Virus record (IMG/VR): IMGVR_UViG_3300009786_001182
Location: 1-20,312 of that record
Length of the DNA: 20,312 nucleotides
Strand: one strand, 5' to 3'
Source of the DNA: a virus
The position numbers were made by a program, and so were the translations under genes. The notes beneath the pieces were generated by a model. It was not told the DNA's origin. It saw nothing but the letters and a program-made list of their open reading frames with translations, and did not search any database. Positions 11,595 through 18,229 of this stretch are shown here, one piece after another (position 1 is the stretch's first letter; each line of letters starts with the position of its first letter).

Positions 11595-11894
11595 ATGTTA
11601 AAAGAAAAAGTTATTGAAGCACTCAGGCAAGTGTATGATCCTGAGATGCCAACAACTAGCATATACGACCTAGGTCTAATATACGAATTAGAAGTGAGTG
11701 AAGATGGAGATGTAGATATTAAACACACACTAACATCTATGTTTTGCCCATTTGCTGACGAAATATGCCAAAGTATAGAGGTCGCTGCTGGAAGTGTTGA
11801 AGGAATTAAAAAAGTAAAAAGAGAACTAGTATTTGATCCACCATTCTCTATAGAAATGGTTCCTGAAGAAACAAGAATGGTGATGGGATTTTAA
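11595..11894 (+). CDS. MIP18/PaaD/SufT-like iron-sulfur assembly protein
   Basis: A 99-aa protein matching the small MIP18 (DUF59) domain. It has the VYDPEMPTTSIYDLGLIYEL block (14-32 region; D-P-E then D-L-G-L-I-Y), the LTSMFCPFADEI segment with Cys51, a second Cys58, and DPPFSIEMVPEETR near the end, equivalent to the DP-x-W/F motif. Members help mature Fe-S proteins; bacterial SufT is the closest functional analogue. Length is normal for a single-domain member. It follows a structured leader and has AAGGA as ribosome site. It pairs functionally with the A-type carrier at 9740. Gene symbol left open because SufT and PaaD share this fold. Confidence 0.85.
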   Translation: MLKEKVIEALRQVYDPEMPTTSIYDLGLIYELEVSEDGDVDIKHTLTSMFCPFADEICQSIEVAAGSVEGIKKVKRELVFDPPFSIEMVPEETRMVMGF

Positions 11895-11924
11895 ATTCGC
11901 GCCAAATACGATAAGGAGATAGCA

Positions 11925-12137
11925 ATGCTAACATGTTTAATAATTGCAGGTTCATTATGGATAGGTGATGAACAGATAATGTTCCCTACACAAGGATCAT
12001 TTTACTTTCATAAATTTCAAGAAACTATAAAAATATATGGTAAAGGTGGTGACAGACATGGAAGTTTTGTCATTCCGAAAGAAATGCGTGGAGAAACTAT
12101 AACAGAAGTTTTTGAAAATTGTACCAGCGAGAAATAA
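11925..12137 (+). CDS. Small phage protein, unknown
   Basis: A 70-aa protein, MLTCLIIAGSLWIGDEQIMF at the start, preceded by AAGGAGA. The first 14 residues are hydrophobic but too short for a sure membrane segment; the body is beta-rich with a GKGGDRHGSFVIP loop. No family recognised. The next, zinc-ribbon frame starts within its last codons. Confidence 0.6.
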   Translation: MLTCLIIAGSLWIGDEQIMFPTQGSFYFHKFQETIKIYGKGGDRHGSFVIPKEMRGETITEVFENCTSEK

Positions 12138-12256
12138 TATTTCATTTCACTTGTAAAGAGTGTAAAGGTTGGTGGTCTATCGCTACGATGGAATTGGATT
12201 GGAAGCCCAAACGACTATTTTGTCCTCACTGTGGGCATAAAGATAACGGAGTATAG
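12119..12256 (+). CDS. Zinc-ribbon microprotein without ATG start
   Basis: An open frame of 45 codons from TTG 12119. It contains HFTCKECKGWWSIA and RLFCPHCGHKDNG, a clear Cys-x2-Cys ... Cys-x2-Cys zinc ribbon of the kind seen in small phage proteins. There is no ATG before the ribbon: start options are TTG 12119, inside the previous gene's end, or ATA codons at 12134/12137. An in-frame TGA at 12113 bars anything further upstream. The stop TAG is at 12254-12256, so the last 10 nt are also the first 10 nt of tRNA-Pro. The ribbon is convincing; the start is not. Confidence 0.5.
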   Translation: MYQREIIFHFTCKECKGWWSIATMELDWKPKRLFCPHCGHKDNGV

Positions 12257-12323
12257 GCTAGTCTGGTAAGTCGCTTGCTTTGGGAGCAAGAAATCCGAGG
12301 TTCAAATCCTCGTACTCCGACCA
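12247..12323 (+). tRNA. tRNA-Pro(UGG)
   Basis: A canonical 77-nt cloverleaf. The acceptor CGGAGTA/TACTCCG has the proline-type C1-G72 pair and A73, with encoded CCA. The D-stem is GGCT/AGTC. The anticodon stem CTTGC/GCAAG encloses loop TTTGGGA, anticodon TGG. The T-stem is CGAGG/CCTCG with TTCAAAT. The first 10 nt overlap the zinc-ribbon coding frame, and a T4-type late promoter motif follows 1 nt after the CCA. Confidence 0.95.
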
Positions 12324-12324
12324 G

Positions 12325-12332
12325 TATAAATA
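12325..12332 (+). promoter_or_regulatory. T4-type late promoter motif
   Basis: Perfect TATAAATA, 28 nt before the start at 12360. In T4-like phages this octamer is bound by the phage late sigma factor gp55 with gp33/gp45. Confidence 0.6.
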
Positions 12333-12359
12333 GTTATTTAAGCTGAAAAGGATTAATAA

Positions 12360-12809
12360 ATGGCTGATATGATAGAGCGCCCTAGATGGGCAAAAGGTGC
12401 TGTTCCAACTGCTAGAGGTTGGTTCAAAGGCAGAGAAAAGATGCAAGGTAGAAAGTTTTCACCTGAGCAAATTGCAGAATGGTTTAATGCACATCCAGAA
12501 GTTGATAACCCAAATGCGCCAGTAATGTTGAGCGAAACTATGCCAGTACAACCAGCGCCATTAGAAGAACCTGAAATGTTGGTAGAAACGATGCCTGTCG
12601 ATCATCCAGATAGTGTTTGGCAATCTATATCAGAACCTGAGCCTGAAATGTTGGTAGAAACACCTAAGCTTGGTGGTACTGTTGTAGCACAGCTAGATTC
12701 TATGTCAAAAAGAGAGTTAGAAATGATGGGCAGAGAACATGGTATTGAACTGGACCGGCGGCAAAGTAAAAGAAGCTTGATTGGACAAATTAAAGGCCTT
12801 TTAACATAA
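12360..12809 (+). CDS. Phage protein with C-terminal SAP/HeH-like helices
   Basis: A 149-aa protein. Residues 7-45 (RPRWAKGAVPTARGWFKGRE region, then FSPEQIAEWFNAH) form a basic conserved-looking N-terminal part. Residues 54-104 are a Pro/Glu-rich linker with an imperfect repeat: EPEMLVET occurs twice, from a 20-nt exact DNA repeat at 12570 and 12642. Residues 111-148 (LDSMSKRELEMMGREHGIEL, then a basic helix) look like a SAP/HeH/LEM-type helix-extension-helix, which often binds DNA. It lies behind a late promoter motif, so a virion-associated or DNA-end role is possible; this is inference. Ribosome site AAAAGG. Confidence 0.6.
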   Translation: MADMIERPRWAKGAVPTARGWFKGREKMQGRKFSPEQIAEWFNAHPEVDNPNAPVMLSETMPVQPAPLEEPEMLVETMPVDHPDSVWQSISEPEPEMLVETPKLGGTVVAQLDSMSKRELEMMGREHGIELDRRQSKRSLIGQIKGLLT

Positions 12810-13072
12810 TGGATATTAAATCAAATTATCACCATATGATGGCTCAACAACCTCTTGAATTGATCCATAAAACTCAAATGGCAAAAGATTTTCAAATGGA
12901 ACAAGTGGTGAAGCAAAGGCGATGGGTTGAACAAACAACCGCTGAACCTCATAAAGCAATGAGAAAATCTTATGAGGGTCATAATGGAACATACGATGCA
13001 GCAGGCAAAGTACAGCGTGGACCTCAACCAGTTGAAGGTGCAATGTCTAAGTCTGTAGACGTACAAGCTTAA
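12809..13072 (+). CDS. Phage protein, unknown (likely late)
   Basis: An 87-aa, Gln/Lys/His-rich protein (MDIKSNYHHMMAQQPLELIH at the start) coupled to the previous gene by TAATG. The first two thirds are predicted helical and charged; the tail (GAMSKSVDVQA) is flexible. No family or motif recognised. Co-translation with the SAP-like protein suggests a joint role. Confidence 0.6.
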   Translation: MDIKSNYHHMMAQQPLELIHKTQMAKDFQMEQVVKQRRWVEQTTAEPHKAMRKSYEGHNGTYDAAGKVQRGPQPVEGAMSKSVDVQA

Positions 13073-13126
13073 TTTGAAATAACCAACCACATACATAATG
13101 TAGGAGAAATGTAGGAGATTTATAAA

Positions 13127-13333
13127 ATGAGAGAATTATTAATAAAAGCTTTTAAAAGCCATGCCCAAGGACACATTGATAAACATTTAGCTAATGTGGA
13201 AGTATATCTTCATAATCCAGCAGGTATTGGTGAACATTCAGATATTATCGAAGCTATGGAACTTGAAATGGAAGAAGTTGCAAAATATAATGATATGTTA
13301 GAGATGGTAGAAAAGCATCTCCAAAATGATTAA
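13127..13333 (+). CDS. Conserved T4-like phage protein
   Basis: A 68-aa helical protein with HAQGHIDKHLANVEVYL (12-28), NPAGIGEHSDIIEAMELEM (30-48) and AKYNDMLEMVEKHL. From memory of marine T4-like myovirus genomes this GIGEHSDI protein recurs there as a conserved hypothetical. The 54-nt gap before it contains a doubled TGTAGGAGA ribosome site. It overlaps the secreted protease start. Function unknown. Confidence 0.65.
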   Translation: MRELLIKAFKSHAQGHIDKHLANVEVYLHNPAGIGEHSDIIEAMELEMEEVAKYNDMLEMVEKHLQND

Positions 13334-14147
13334 ATCGCTTGTTATTGGAGTATTAGTATTTTTTCTAATGTACACAACACAAGCTGTTTCCCATGAACAG
13401 ACGGAAGAATACACAATAAAATATGTAAAAGATGGTCTTTACGGCAATCCTATGTTGGTATTTAAAGGTGATTTTGTTAAAGGATTAGCTAAGGCATTTA
13501 TAAGATCATATGCTAGGCATCCTGATGTAACGATGGTTTCAATGACATCTCCTGGAGGATTACTCACGGAAGCATATGAAGTGGGTAAAATTCTATCAAA
13601 TTATAAGGCACACGTTTGGGTTCCACGAAATGCAGCATGTATATCAGCATGTGCCCTTGCTTTGATGGGAGGAGAAACTTACAAAATAAGTGGAGTATTA
13701 GCATTTCATGCTCCTTATATGCCCTTGTATAAAGGAAGTGTGTCGATGGATAAGATTTATTCTGAAGGACAAATGACAGGATCTTATCAATCTTATTATT
13801 TTGCCGCTAATGGATTTAGGGCACAACTTTATATGATGATTGCACAATTTACAAATAAGAGTACCTTTGTATATTTTATGAATTCACACGATTTTTATTA
13901 TTTTCTAATGCATCCCGAAAGAACTTATGATGATTATTTGATGCAAAATCCAGCTCCTAAATCTGTTATTCAAGGAGGTGATAAAGTTCTAAAGGCTATC
14001 CTAGAGAAAAAAATGTTTGAAGTATTGAGAAACAATTCTGAGATTAATGTTTTTAAGCTGGGAGATGACGGTGAACTGAATAACGTTTTATCTTATAAAG
14101 AAATTCAAAACAAATTTAAAGATGAGGTTATAAAATCGGTAAAATGA
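13326..14147 (+). CDS. Secreted ClpP-like serine protease
   Basis: A 273-aa protein with an N-terminal signal peptide or signal anchor (KSLVIGVLVFFLMYTTQAVS, residues 3-22). The ClpP/SppA-type core includes VSMTSPGGLLTEAYEVGKIL (71-90), NAACISACALALMGG with likely nucleophile Ser107, and LAFHAPY with His128. A third catalytic residue is not certain. A C-terminal helical extension of about 120 residues follows. It would act in the periplasm or membrane, in contrast with the ClpP-like protein at 1958. A periplasmic protease might aid lysis, superinfection exclusion or envelope remodelling; none of this is shown. It overlaps both neighbours, so it is in one late-type operon. Confidence 0.75.
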   Translation: MIKSLVIGVLVFFLMYTTQAVSHEQTEEYTIKYVKDGLYGNPMLVFKGDFVKGLAKAFIRSYARHPDVTMVSMTSPGGLLTEAYEVGKILSNYKAHVWVPRNAACISACALALMGGETYKISGVLAFHAPYMPLYKGSVSMDKIYSEGQMTGSYQSYYFAANGFRAQLYMMIAQFTNKSTFVYFMNSHDFYYFLMHPERTYDDYLMQNPAPKSVIQGGDKVLKAILEKKMFEVLRNNSEINVFKLGDDGELNNVLSYKEIQNKFKDEVIKSVK

Positions 14148-14485
14148 AATATATAATAGATATTGACGGCACTATATGTAAAGAAGTGATTATTCCTGAT
14201 AGTGGTGGTAAGAAAGATTATGCCAATCATATTCCATATCCTGAAAGAATCGAGAAAGTCAATGCACTCTATGAAGCTGGTCATACAATTAAATATATGA
14301 CTGCAAGAGGTGCAGTAAGTATGGTAGACTACTATGGCCTTACTAAAAGTCAACTAGACAAATGGGGTGCAAAGCATCACGAACTTAGTGTTGGCAAGAA
14401 AGAACACTATGATGTTTGGATTGATGATAAATCTGTTAACTCAGAGTCTTACTTTATTGATTGTATTGGGGAAACTTATGAGTAG
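14144..14485 (+). CDS. HAD-superfamily phosphatase
   Basis: A 113-aa protein beginning MKYIIDIDGTI, the HAD motif I with nucleophile Asp6 and acid/base Asp8. Motif II is YMTARG with Thr53, motif III is the Lys in VGKKEHYD, and motif IV is WIDDKS with Asp94/Asp95. The order and short length match small cap-less HAD proteins found in capsule and nucleotide-sugar gene sets and in phages. It likely removes phosphate from a small sugar phosphate or nucleotide in the cytoplasm. ATGA overlap with the secreted protease. Confidence 0.85.
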   Translation: MKYIIDIDGTICKEVIIPDSGGKKDYANHIPYPERIEKVNALYEAGHTIKYMTARGAVSMVDYYGLTKSQLDKWGAKHHELSVGKKEHYDVWIDDKSVNSESYFIDCIGETYE

Positions 14486-14491
14486 TACAGA

Positions 14492-14499
14492 TATAAATA
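14492..14499 (+). promoter_or_regulatory. T4-type late promoter motif
   Basis: Perfect TATAAATA, 32 nt before the start at 14531. It sits between short complementary arms ACAGA and TCTGT. Confidence 0.6.
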
Positions 14500-14530
14500 C
14501 TATTTAAGTCTGTAATAAAGGAGTTTTATT

Positions 14531-14884
14531 ATGAAAAAGTATTCATATACAATTTTTGCATTATTTGCATTATTTGCAACATCAACATATGCACAAAATA
14601 TTATACCTAGAAACGCCCAGCAATATCTTATAATGGTTCCATGTGATACATCAGCTTATATTAAAAATTTAATAGAAGTTGAAAATAGTGAAAGATTATT
14701 ATTTGATGCTGAAGGTTTAGTCTTTACTATTCCTTCAGATGGAAGAACACCAGAACCAGCTAAAACGCCTGCAAGTTTATATGTAAATATGGAATCAGGG
14801 CGTTGGTCACTAGTATTAAAGCCAACAAATCGTCTTTGGTGTTTGCTTGTAAACGGTTCAGAATTTGTTGCAGGCGGCAACTGA
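14531..14884 (+). CDS. Secreted small protein, unknown
   Basis: A 117-aa protein with a clear signal peptide (MKKYSYTIFALFALFATSTY, then AQ, cleavage near residue 21). A short tandem repeat GCATTATTT occurs in its signal-peptide codons. The mature part has two cysteines, Cys38 and Cys104, which could form a disulfide in the periplasm, and a beta-rich body (LVFTIPSDG, SLYVNMESGRWSLVL). Start chosen by AAGGAG. Behind a late promoter motif. No family recognised; a periplasmic role late in infection is inferred. Confidence 0.65.
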   Translation: MKKYSYTIFALFALFATSTYAQNIIPRNAQQYLIMVPCDTSAYIKNLIEVENSERLLFDAEGLVFTIPSDGRTPEPAKTPASLYVNMESGRWSLVLKPTNRLWCLLVNGSEFVAGGN

Positions 14885-14886
14885 TT

Positions 14887-15192
14887 ATGGATTTTCCAAT
14901 TTGGATATTATATACACTTTTTATATTAACTTCTGATGGCGAAAGATATGTTTCTCAAGCATCACAATTTGATAATCGCAATGAGTGTATAGCATATGCA
15001 AAAAAATATTCTATTGAATTAAGTGATGCTTGGCAAGCAGCATTAGACCGAGAACATGGTGTCGATAATTATTTTGCTTTAGAAATGGGCTGTGTGCCTA
15101 GAGATAAAAATAACAAAGAATTTGCAGATAAACGGATACCAGTAATAGCAATACCATGGTCAATGCCCGGACCAGAAGGAGAGTTATTGTAA
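14887..15192 (+). CDS. Small protein with hydrophobic N-terminus, unknown
   Basis: A 101-aa protein from ATG 14887, 2 nt after the upstream stop; longer starts run into the previous gene. Residues 2-15 (DFPIWILYTLFILT) are hydrophobic, perhaps a signal or anchor. The remainder contains two cysteines (NECIAYAKKY and EMGCVPRD), which would suit a periplasmic disulfide, as in its neighbour. No domain recognised. Confidence 0.6.
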   Translation: MDFPIWILYTLFILTSDGERYVSQASQFDNRNECIAYAKKYSIELSDAWQAALDREHGVDNYFALEMGCVPRDKNNKEFADKRIPVIAIPWSMPGPEGELL

Positions 15193-15193
15193 A

Positions 15194-15313
15194 ATGTTTT
15201 ATGATATTCATGAAGATTGGATAGAACATTTCAATCTCGTAGCTGAAAAAAGAGAACTCTACCATGAGTGGATTTTAAGAAAATTAAAAGAAGAACGGAA
15301 AGAAAATGACTGA
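15194..15313 (+). CDS. Microprotein (39 aa)
   Basis: A charged helical protein starting MFYDIHEDWIEHFNLVAEKR and ending in a Lys/Glu-rich helix. It starts 1 nt after the upstream stop and overlaps the next start by 8 nt, which fits the spacing rules of this genome. No known family. Confidence 0.55.
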   Translation: MFYDIHEDWIEHFNLVAEKRELYHEWILRKLKEERKEND

Positions 15314-15569
15314 CGATATTTTTGATTTTGGATTTACGGCCGTAACCGAAGAAGAATTGGACACGGTTCAACAGTTGACTCAAAAATCATCTGATACTCA
15401 AGAGACTGCGGACGCAGTACAGAATAAAATTGATAAGCTGTATAATGCGGTAGTTCCATTACTTAATAATCTAAAGAAAAATCCAGAAAAAGATTATATT
15501 CACTGGCCTAATCGACTTGATAAAGTAGAACAATTTGAAGATATGCTTACTAAAATTTATAAATCCTAG
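15306..15569 (+). CDS. Conserved T4-like phage protein (IFDFGFTAV family)
   Basis: An 87-aa acidic protein beginning MTDDIFDFGFTAVTEEELDT, followed by a coiled region (QETADAVQNKIDKLYNAV), then PLLNNLKKNPEKDYIHWPNR and a helical end. From memory this closely resembles a small conserved protein present in many marine T4-like myoviruses, including cyanophages, so it is good evidence for that phage group. Its role is unknown; the coiled segment suggests oligomerisation. Confidence 0.75.
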   Translation: MTDDIFDFGFTAVTEEELDTVQQLTQKSSDTQETADAVQNKIDKLYNAVVPLLNNLKKNPEKDYIHWPNRLDKVEQFEDMLTKIYKS

Positions 15570-15572
15570 CTG

Positions 15573-15580
15573 TATAAATA
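15573..15580 (+). promoter_or_regulatory. T4-type late promoter motif
   Basis: Perfect TATAAATA, 24 nt before the start at 15604. Confidence 0.6.
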
Positions 15581-15603
15581 TAAGAAAACAGAAAGCAACT
15601 CAC

Positions 15604-16212
15604 ATGAAAACACTTAATCAATTTTTAAATGAACGCTTTGTAAATGCTCATCCTAATGATGGGGAATTGAAGCGCAAATGGGCTGATCGAGTCTGGGACT
15701 TACTTCAAAGATCATATGCAAATATCGGCGGCATTAAAGGTAGTGGTTTTGAAAACAAAGAGTCGATGATAGCTAAGATTCCTATGTGGAAAATGGCAGT
15801 AAAAGATGGCAAGTTACTTGCTGTAATTCTTTATAAAGAGAAAAGTGGCAGAAAATCAGTTGCTATGGGTGCAGAAGGTAGCGATCAAGCGAAAGCGATT
15901 GTTGCAAATATGTTTAAACAGGAAGTCAAAAGAGCGTATGGTGAGAAAAGTAAAGCAGCACTGGGCGCAATGATGAAATCAATGCCTTGGGATGTAATTG
16001 AACCTTTTCTTATGACTCCCGATCAAGTAAAAAGAACATCTGGCGCTGATGTTCAACCTATAGCAAAAATGAAAACTAGTGATTTGCCTAAAGATGCTCA
16101 GTTTACACTTAACAAGTATCCTATGCTAAAACCTTACGGATATCTCCGCGCTCTTGGCGATGAAATGATTTTCAAAGTTTCTTTGGGAACTACTGGTAAA
16201 AATATCAAATAA
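15604..16212 (+). CDS. Conserved phage protein, unknown
   Basis: A 202-aa protein from ATG 15604 (after GAAAGCAACTCAC, weak ribosome site); the frame is open further upstream but that part overlaps the previous gene and the late promoter. It begins MKTLNQFLNERF, like the leader-like N-terminus of many T4-like internal proteins. The central segments WDLLQRSYANIGGIKGSGF, KIPMWKMAVKDGKLLAVILY and KSVAMGAEGSD suggest a compact alpha/beta, possibly GNAT-like, domain; this is uncertain. MPWDVIEPFLMTPDQV may be a linker. Late expression and a virion-internal role are possible. Confidence 0.6.
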   Translation: MKTLNQFLNERFVNAHPNDGELKRKWADRVWDLLQRSYANIGGIKGSGFENKESMIAKIPMWKMAVKDGKLLAVILYKEKSGRKSVAMGAEGSDQAKAIVANMFKQEVKRAYGEKSKAALGAMMKSMPWDVIEPFLMTPDQVKRTSGADVQPIAKMKTSDLPKDAQFTLNKYPMLKPYGYLRALGDEMIFKVSLGTTGKNIK

Positions 16213-16215
16213 TGG

Positions 16216-16244
16216 TTGACAAACTGATCCACTTAGTGTAATAT
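16216..16244 (+). promoter_or_regulatory. Early-type promoter
   Basis: TTGACA 16216-16221, 17-nt spacer ending GTG, TAATAT 16239-16244. Leader CTAAGAGTAACGAATCAGA keeps the GAATCA box. Confidence 0.8.
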
Positions 16245-16271
16245 CTAAGAGTAACGAATCAGAGAGAGATT

Positions 16272-16850
16272 ATGAATATACTTTACATTCACGGATGGGG
16301 TAGTCGTTTCGATCCCACTAATGATAAAATACTTCTGTTGTCTGAAATAGGGAATGTGACTGGTGTTGATGTAGATTACACCCAACCCATTTCAGAAATT
16401 CAAGAAACGATATACAACGCAATGATAGCAGATGATATAGATTTACTTGTTGGTACTTCTATGGGTGGCTATATGGCTAATCTAATGGGCACAACTTGGT
16501 GTGTTCCTTATGTTATGATTAACCCAGCAACTGATCCTGCTATAAGCCTTCAAAAATATATTGGTGCTGGTATTGATTATTATGATCGGCACTATACACT
16601 TAGGGCTGAAACACTCACAACTTTTACCTCAATGTCAGATAATACCAATGTTCCTGGCTTGCTGCTGTTAGATATGGCAGATGACGTTTGTAATGCTGTT
16701 GAAACAAATCAAATGTTTCTTAATAGCAGTAATGTTTCCACATATACTTGGAATGACGGTTCACATAGGTTTGATCACATGGCAGAATCTTTGCCTTTAA
16801 TTGAAGATTTTGATGCTAGAAATCTTTCATATGGATTTGGTGATAATTAG
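16272..16850 (+). CDS. Alpha/beta hydrolase (YqiA-like esterase)
   Basis: A 192-aa protein beginning MNILYIHGWGSRF, the oxyanion-loop HGWGS of small alpha/beta hydrolases. LLVGTSMGGYMANLM carries the nucleophile Ser63 in G-x-S-x-G. LLLLDMADDVCN offers Asp137 or Asp138 as the acid, and DGSHRFDHM gives His165 or His169 as the base. Length and layout resemble YqiA-type esterases. It is cytoplasmic. Physiological substrate unknown; in phage infection it could act on storage polymers, lipids or signal esters. One-gene unit between two promoters. Confidence 0.8.
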   Translation: MNILYIHGWGSRFDPTNDKILLLSEIGNVTGVDVDYTQPISEIQETIYNAMIADDIDLLVGTSMGGYMANLMGTTWCVPYVMINPATDPAISLQKYIGAGIDYYDRHYTLRAETLTTFTSMSDNTNVPGLLLLDMADDVCNAVETNQMFLNSSNVSTYTWNDGSHRFDHMAESLPLIEDFDARNLSYGFGDN

Positions 16851-16853
16851 AGG

Positions 16854-16882
16854 TTGACATTTCTTTTAAATTATGCTAGTTT
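16854..16882 (+). promoter_or_regulatory. Early-type promoter
   Basis: TTGACA 16854-16859, 17-nt spacer ending TGC, TAGTTT 16877-16882; leader ATAAGAGTAAAGAGAATCAC and TTAGGAGATACA before the ATG at 16918. Confidence 0.85.
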
Positions 16883-16917
16883 ATAAGAGTAAAGAGAATC
16901 ACTTCTTAGGAGATACA

Positions 16918-17568
16918 ATGCTTTGTTATGCCACAGATCAAAAACCTGTTATTGAAGCACTACAAGCTAACAACTGGGATAATGATGATATCATGACATA
17001 TCTTTCTTATCTTAATAAAAAGAAAACCCTTATCAACACTGGTCGCAAACACGGTAAGTATTCGCGTGATTCAGATAGATCCAAAGTTTACAACTCCGAG
17101 TTTAAATATGAGCGGACTTACGGTACTGGTAAGCAGTTTAAAAATCTTAAAGAAGCACAAAAATATTGTGATAAAGTGCTTGCTTCTGTTGCCTGGAATA
17201 AAATGTCCAATGTCACACACATTGCTTTGTCCACTATGACTGGCCATAGAACCGCAGGTCGCGCTTGGAGAAATAACATTGATTTAAATATCAGAAGTGG
17301 TATGAATCAATATGTTCTACTCCATGAAATGGCACACTCTGCTGGCAATATGCACCATGATACTCAATTTCGTATTGATCTACTTAAATTGGTTTCTCGG
17401 TTCATCGGTAAAGAGCAAGCTAATTATTTGAAAAAATGTTTCAAGGAGAAGAATCTCAAGTTGTCGATCAACAAAAATGTGTTGAACCCCGATGCTTGGA
17501 TGAAAATGAAGTTGCGTATGGAAAAAGCCCGTGAGAAAAGGGTTGACAAACACTTCAAAGTGTGCTAA
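16918..17568 (+). CDS. Zinc metallopeptidase-like protein (HExxH, SprT/WLM-like)
   Basis: A 216-aa basic protein from ATG 16918, chosen because TAGGAGATACA precedes it; the longer frame would start inside the promoter. QYVLLHEMAHSAGNMHHDTQF contains His136-Glu137-x-x-His140 and a following His146/147 with Phe151, the H-E-x-x-H-x(5-6)-H spacing of SprT- and WLM-like proteases, which often act on DNA-bound or ubiquitin-like targets in other organisms. The Lys/Arg-rich flanks could bind nucleic acid. The stop codon TAA lies in the -10 hexamer of the following promoter, and the last residues (RVDKHFKVC) are encoded by promoter DNA. Substrate unknown. Confidence 0.75.
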   Translation: MLCYATDQKPVIEALQANNWDNDDIMTYLSYLNKKKTLINTGRKHGKYSRDSDRSKVYNSEFKYERTYGTGKQFKNLKEAQKYCDKVLASVAWNKMSNVTHIALSTMTGHRTAGRAWRNNIDLNIRSGMNQYVLLHEMAHSAGNMHHDTQFRIDLLKLVSRFIGKEQANYLKKCFKEKNLKLSINKNVLNPDAWMKMKLRMEKAREKRVDKHFKVC

Positions 17569-17571
17569 TTT
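17543..17571 (+). promoter_or_regulatory. Early-type promoter
   Basis: TTGACA 17543-17548, 17-nt spacer ending TGC, TAATTT 17566-17571; leader ATAAGAGTAAAGAGAATCAC and CCAGGAGATACAA. The promoter lies within the last codons and stop of the metallopeptidase gene. The spacer holds a small CACTT/AAGTG hairpin. Confidence 0.85.
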
Positions 17572-17607
17572 ATAAGAGTAAAGAGAATCACTTCCCAGGA
17601 GATACAA

Positions 17608-17859
17608 ATGACAACTGTAACAGAAACTCAGCAATTAGTTAATGACTATATGAATGCCGGCGGAACTGTAACGAAAGCAAAACGTGCCGTTTGGGCAAAG
17701 GGAGCAAAGTTAGCAAAAACTCAACCCGTTGCAGGGAAGTACCTCACATATTCAAAAAAGCCTACCGGACCTACCGGACTGTGTAGTTTAAACTATCAAT
17801 TAGCCGGTGACCGTGCCGGCGGATACAACACAAAATATATGCTTGATTCAAACAGCTAA
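17608..17859 (+). CDS. Small basic phage protein, unknown
   Basis: An 83-aa protein rich in Lys, Gly, Thr and Ala (MTTVTETQQLVNDYMNAGGT at the start), with a Lys/Ala-rich centre (KAKRAVWAKGAKLAK) and the imperfect repeat KPTGPTG. It may bind nucleic acid. Ribosome site AGGAGA. No family recognised. Confidence 0.6.
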   Translation: MTTVTETQQLVNDYMNAGGTVTKAKRAVWAKGAKLAKTQPVAGKYLTYSKKPTGPTGLCSLNYQLAGDRAGGYNTKYMLDSNS

Positions 17860-17891
17860 GATACACAAACAGTATAAGGGATACAAATGAC

Positions 17892-18152
17892 ATGAAAGTT
17901 TATTCTATAACAAAAAGTGTCTTATCTAAGACTTGGAAAAAAGATAGCTCAAAAGTCAGAGACATAGACAGAATAATGCGAGCCAAGTTCTATGATAGGG
18001 ATCCTTTCACAAGAATAGAGTTTGTTAAAGAGGGCGCCAGCTATCTTATGTGGAATGATGTGAAAAATAAAAAAACATTATCTTCTGCAAAATCTACTAT
18101 GGGATTTGTTTGGAGTTATATGATAAAAAATAATATACTAGTAACCGTATAA
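17892..18152 (+). CDS. Small basic phage protein, unknown
   Basis: An 86-aa Lys/Ser-rich protein (MKVYSITKSVLSKTWKKDSS at the start). The body has a DPFTRIEFVKEG strand and a C-terminal hydrophobic stretch (MGFVWSYMIKNNILVTV) too short to be a sure membrane anchor. Its leader GGGATACAAATGACATG repeats the start region of the gene at 17608, with an ATG-ACA-TGA remnant just before the true ATG. It is followed by a fused terminator/promoter. Confidence 0.55.
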   Translation: MKVYSITKSVLSKTWKKDSSKVRDIDRIMRAKFYDRDPFTRIEFVKEGASYLMWNDVKNKKTLSSAKSTMGFVWSYMIKNNILVTV

Positions 18153-18154
18153 TA

Positions 18155-18178
18155 GGGGTTGACAAGACCCCTTTTTTT
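18155..18178 (+). terminator. Terminator fused to promoter (1)
   Basis: GGGGT (18155-18159), loop TGACAAG, ACCCC (18167-18171), then seven T residues. The loop and stem include most of the TTGACA of the overlapping promoter. Confidence 0.7.
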
Positions 18179-18188
18179 ATGCTAGTTT
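18159..18188 (+). promoter_or_regulatory. Early-type promoter overlapping terminator (1)
   Basis: TTGACA 18159-18164, 18-nt spacer ending TGC, TAGTTT 18183-18188; leader AGTATAGAAAGAATCATTTG and GTCACTGAAAGGGC. The spacer is one base longer than in its sister copies because the T tract has seven instead of six T residues. Confidence 0.8.
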
Positions 18189-18229
18189 ATTAGTATAGAA
18201 AGAATCATTTGTCACTGAAAGGGCAAAAA

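Noticed and set aside
17887-17895. ATG-ACA-TGA just before the gene at 17892 as a leader peptide
   Set aside because: Only two codons; more likely a remnant of a copied leader from the gene at 17608.
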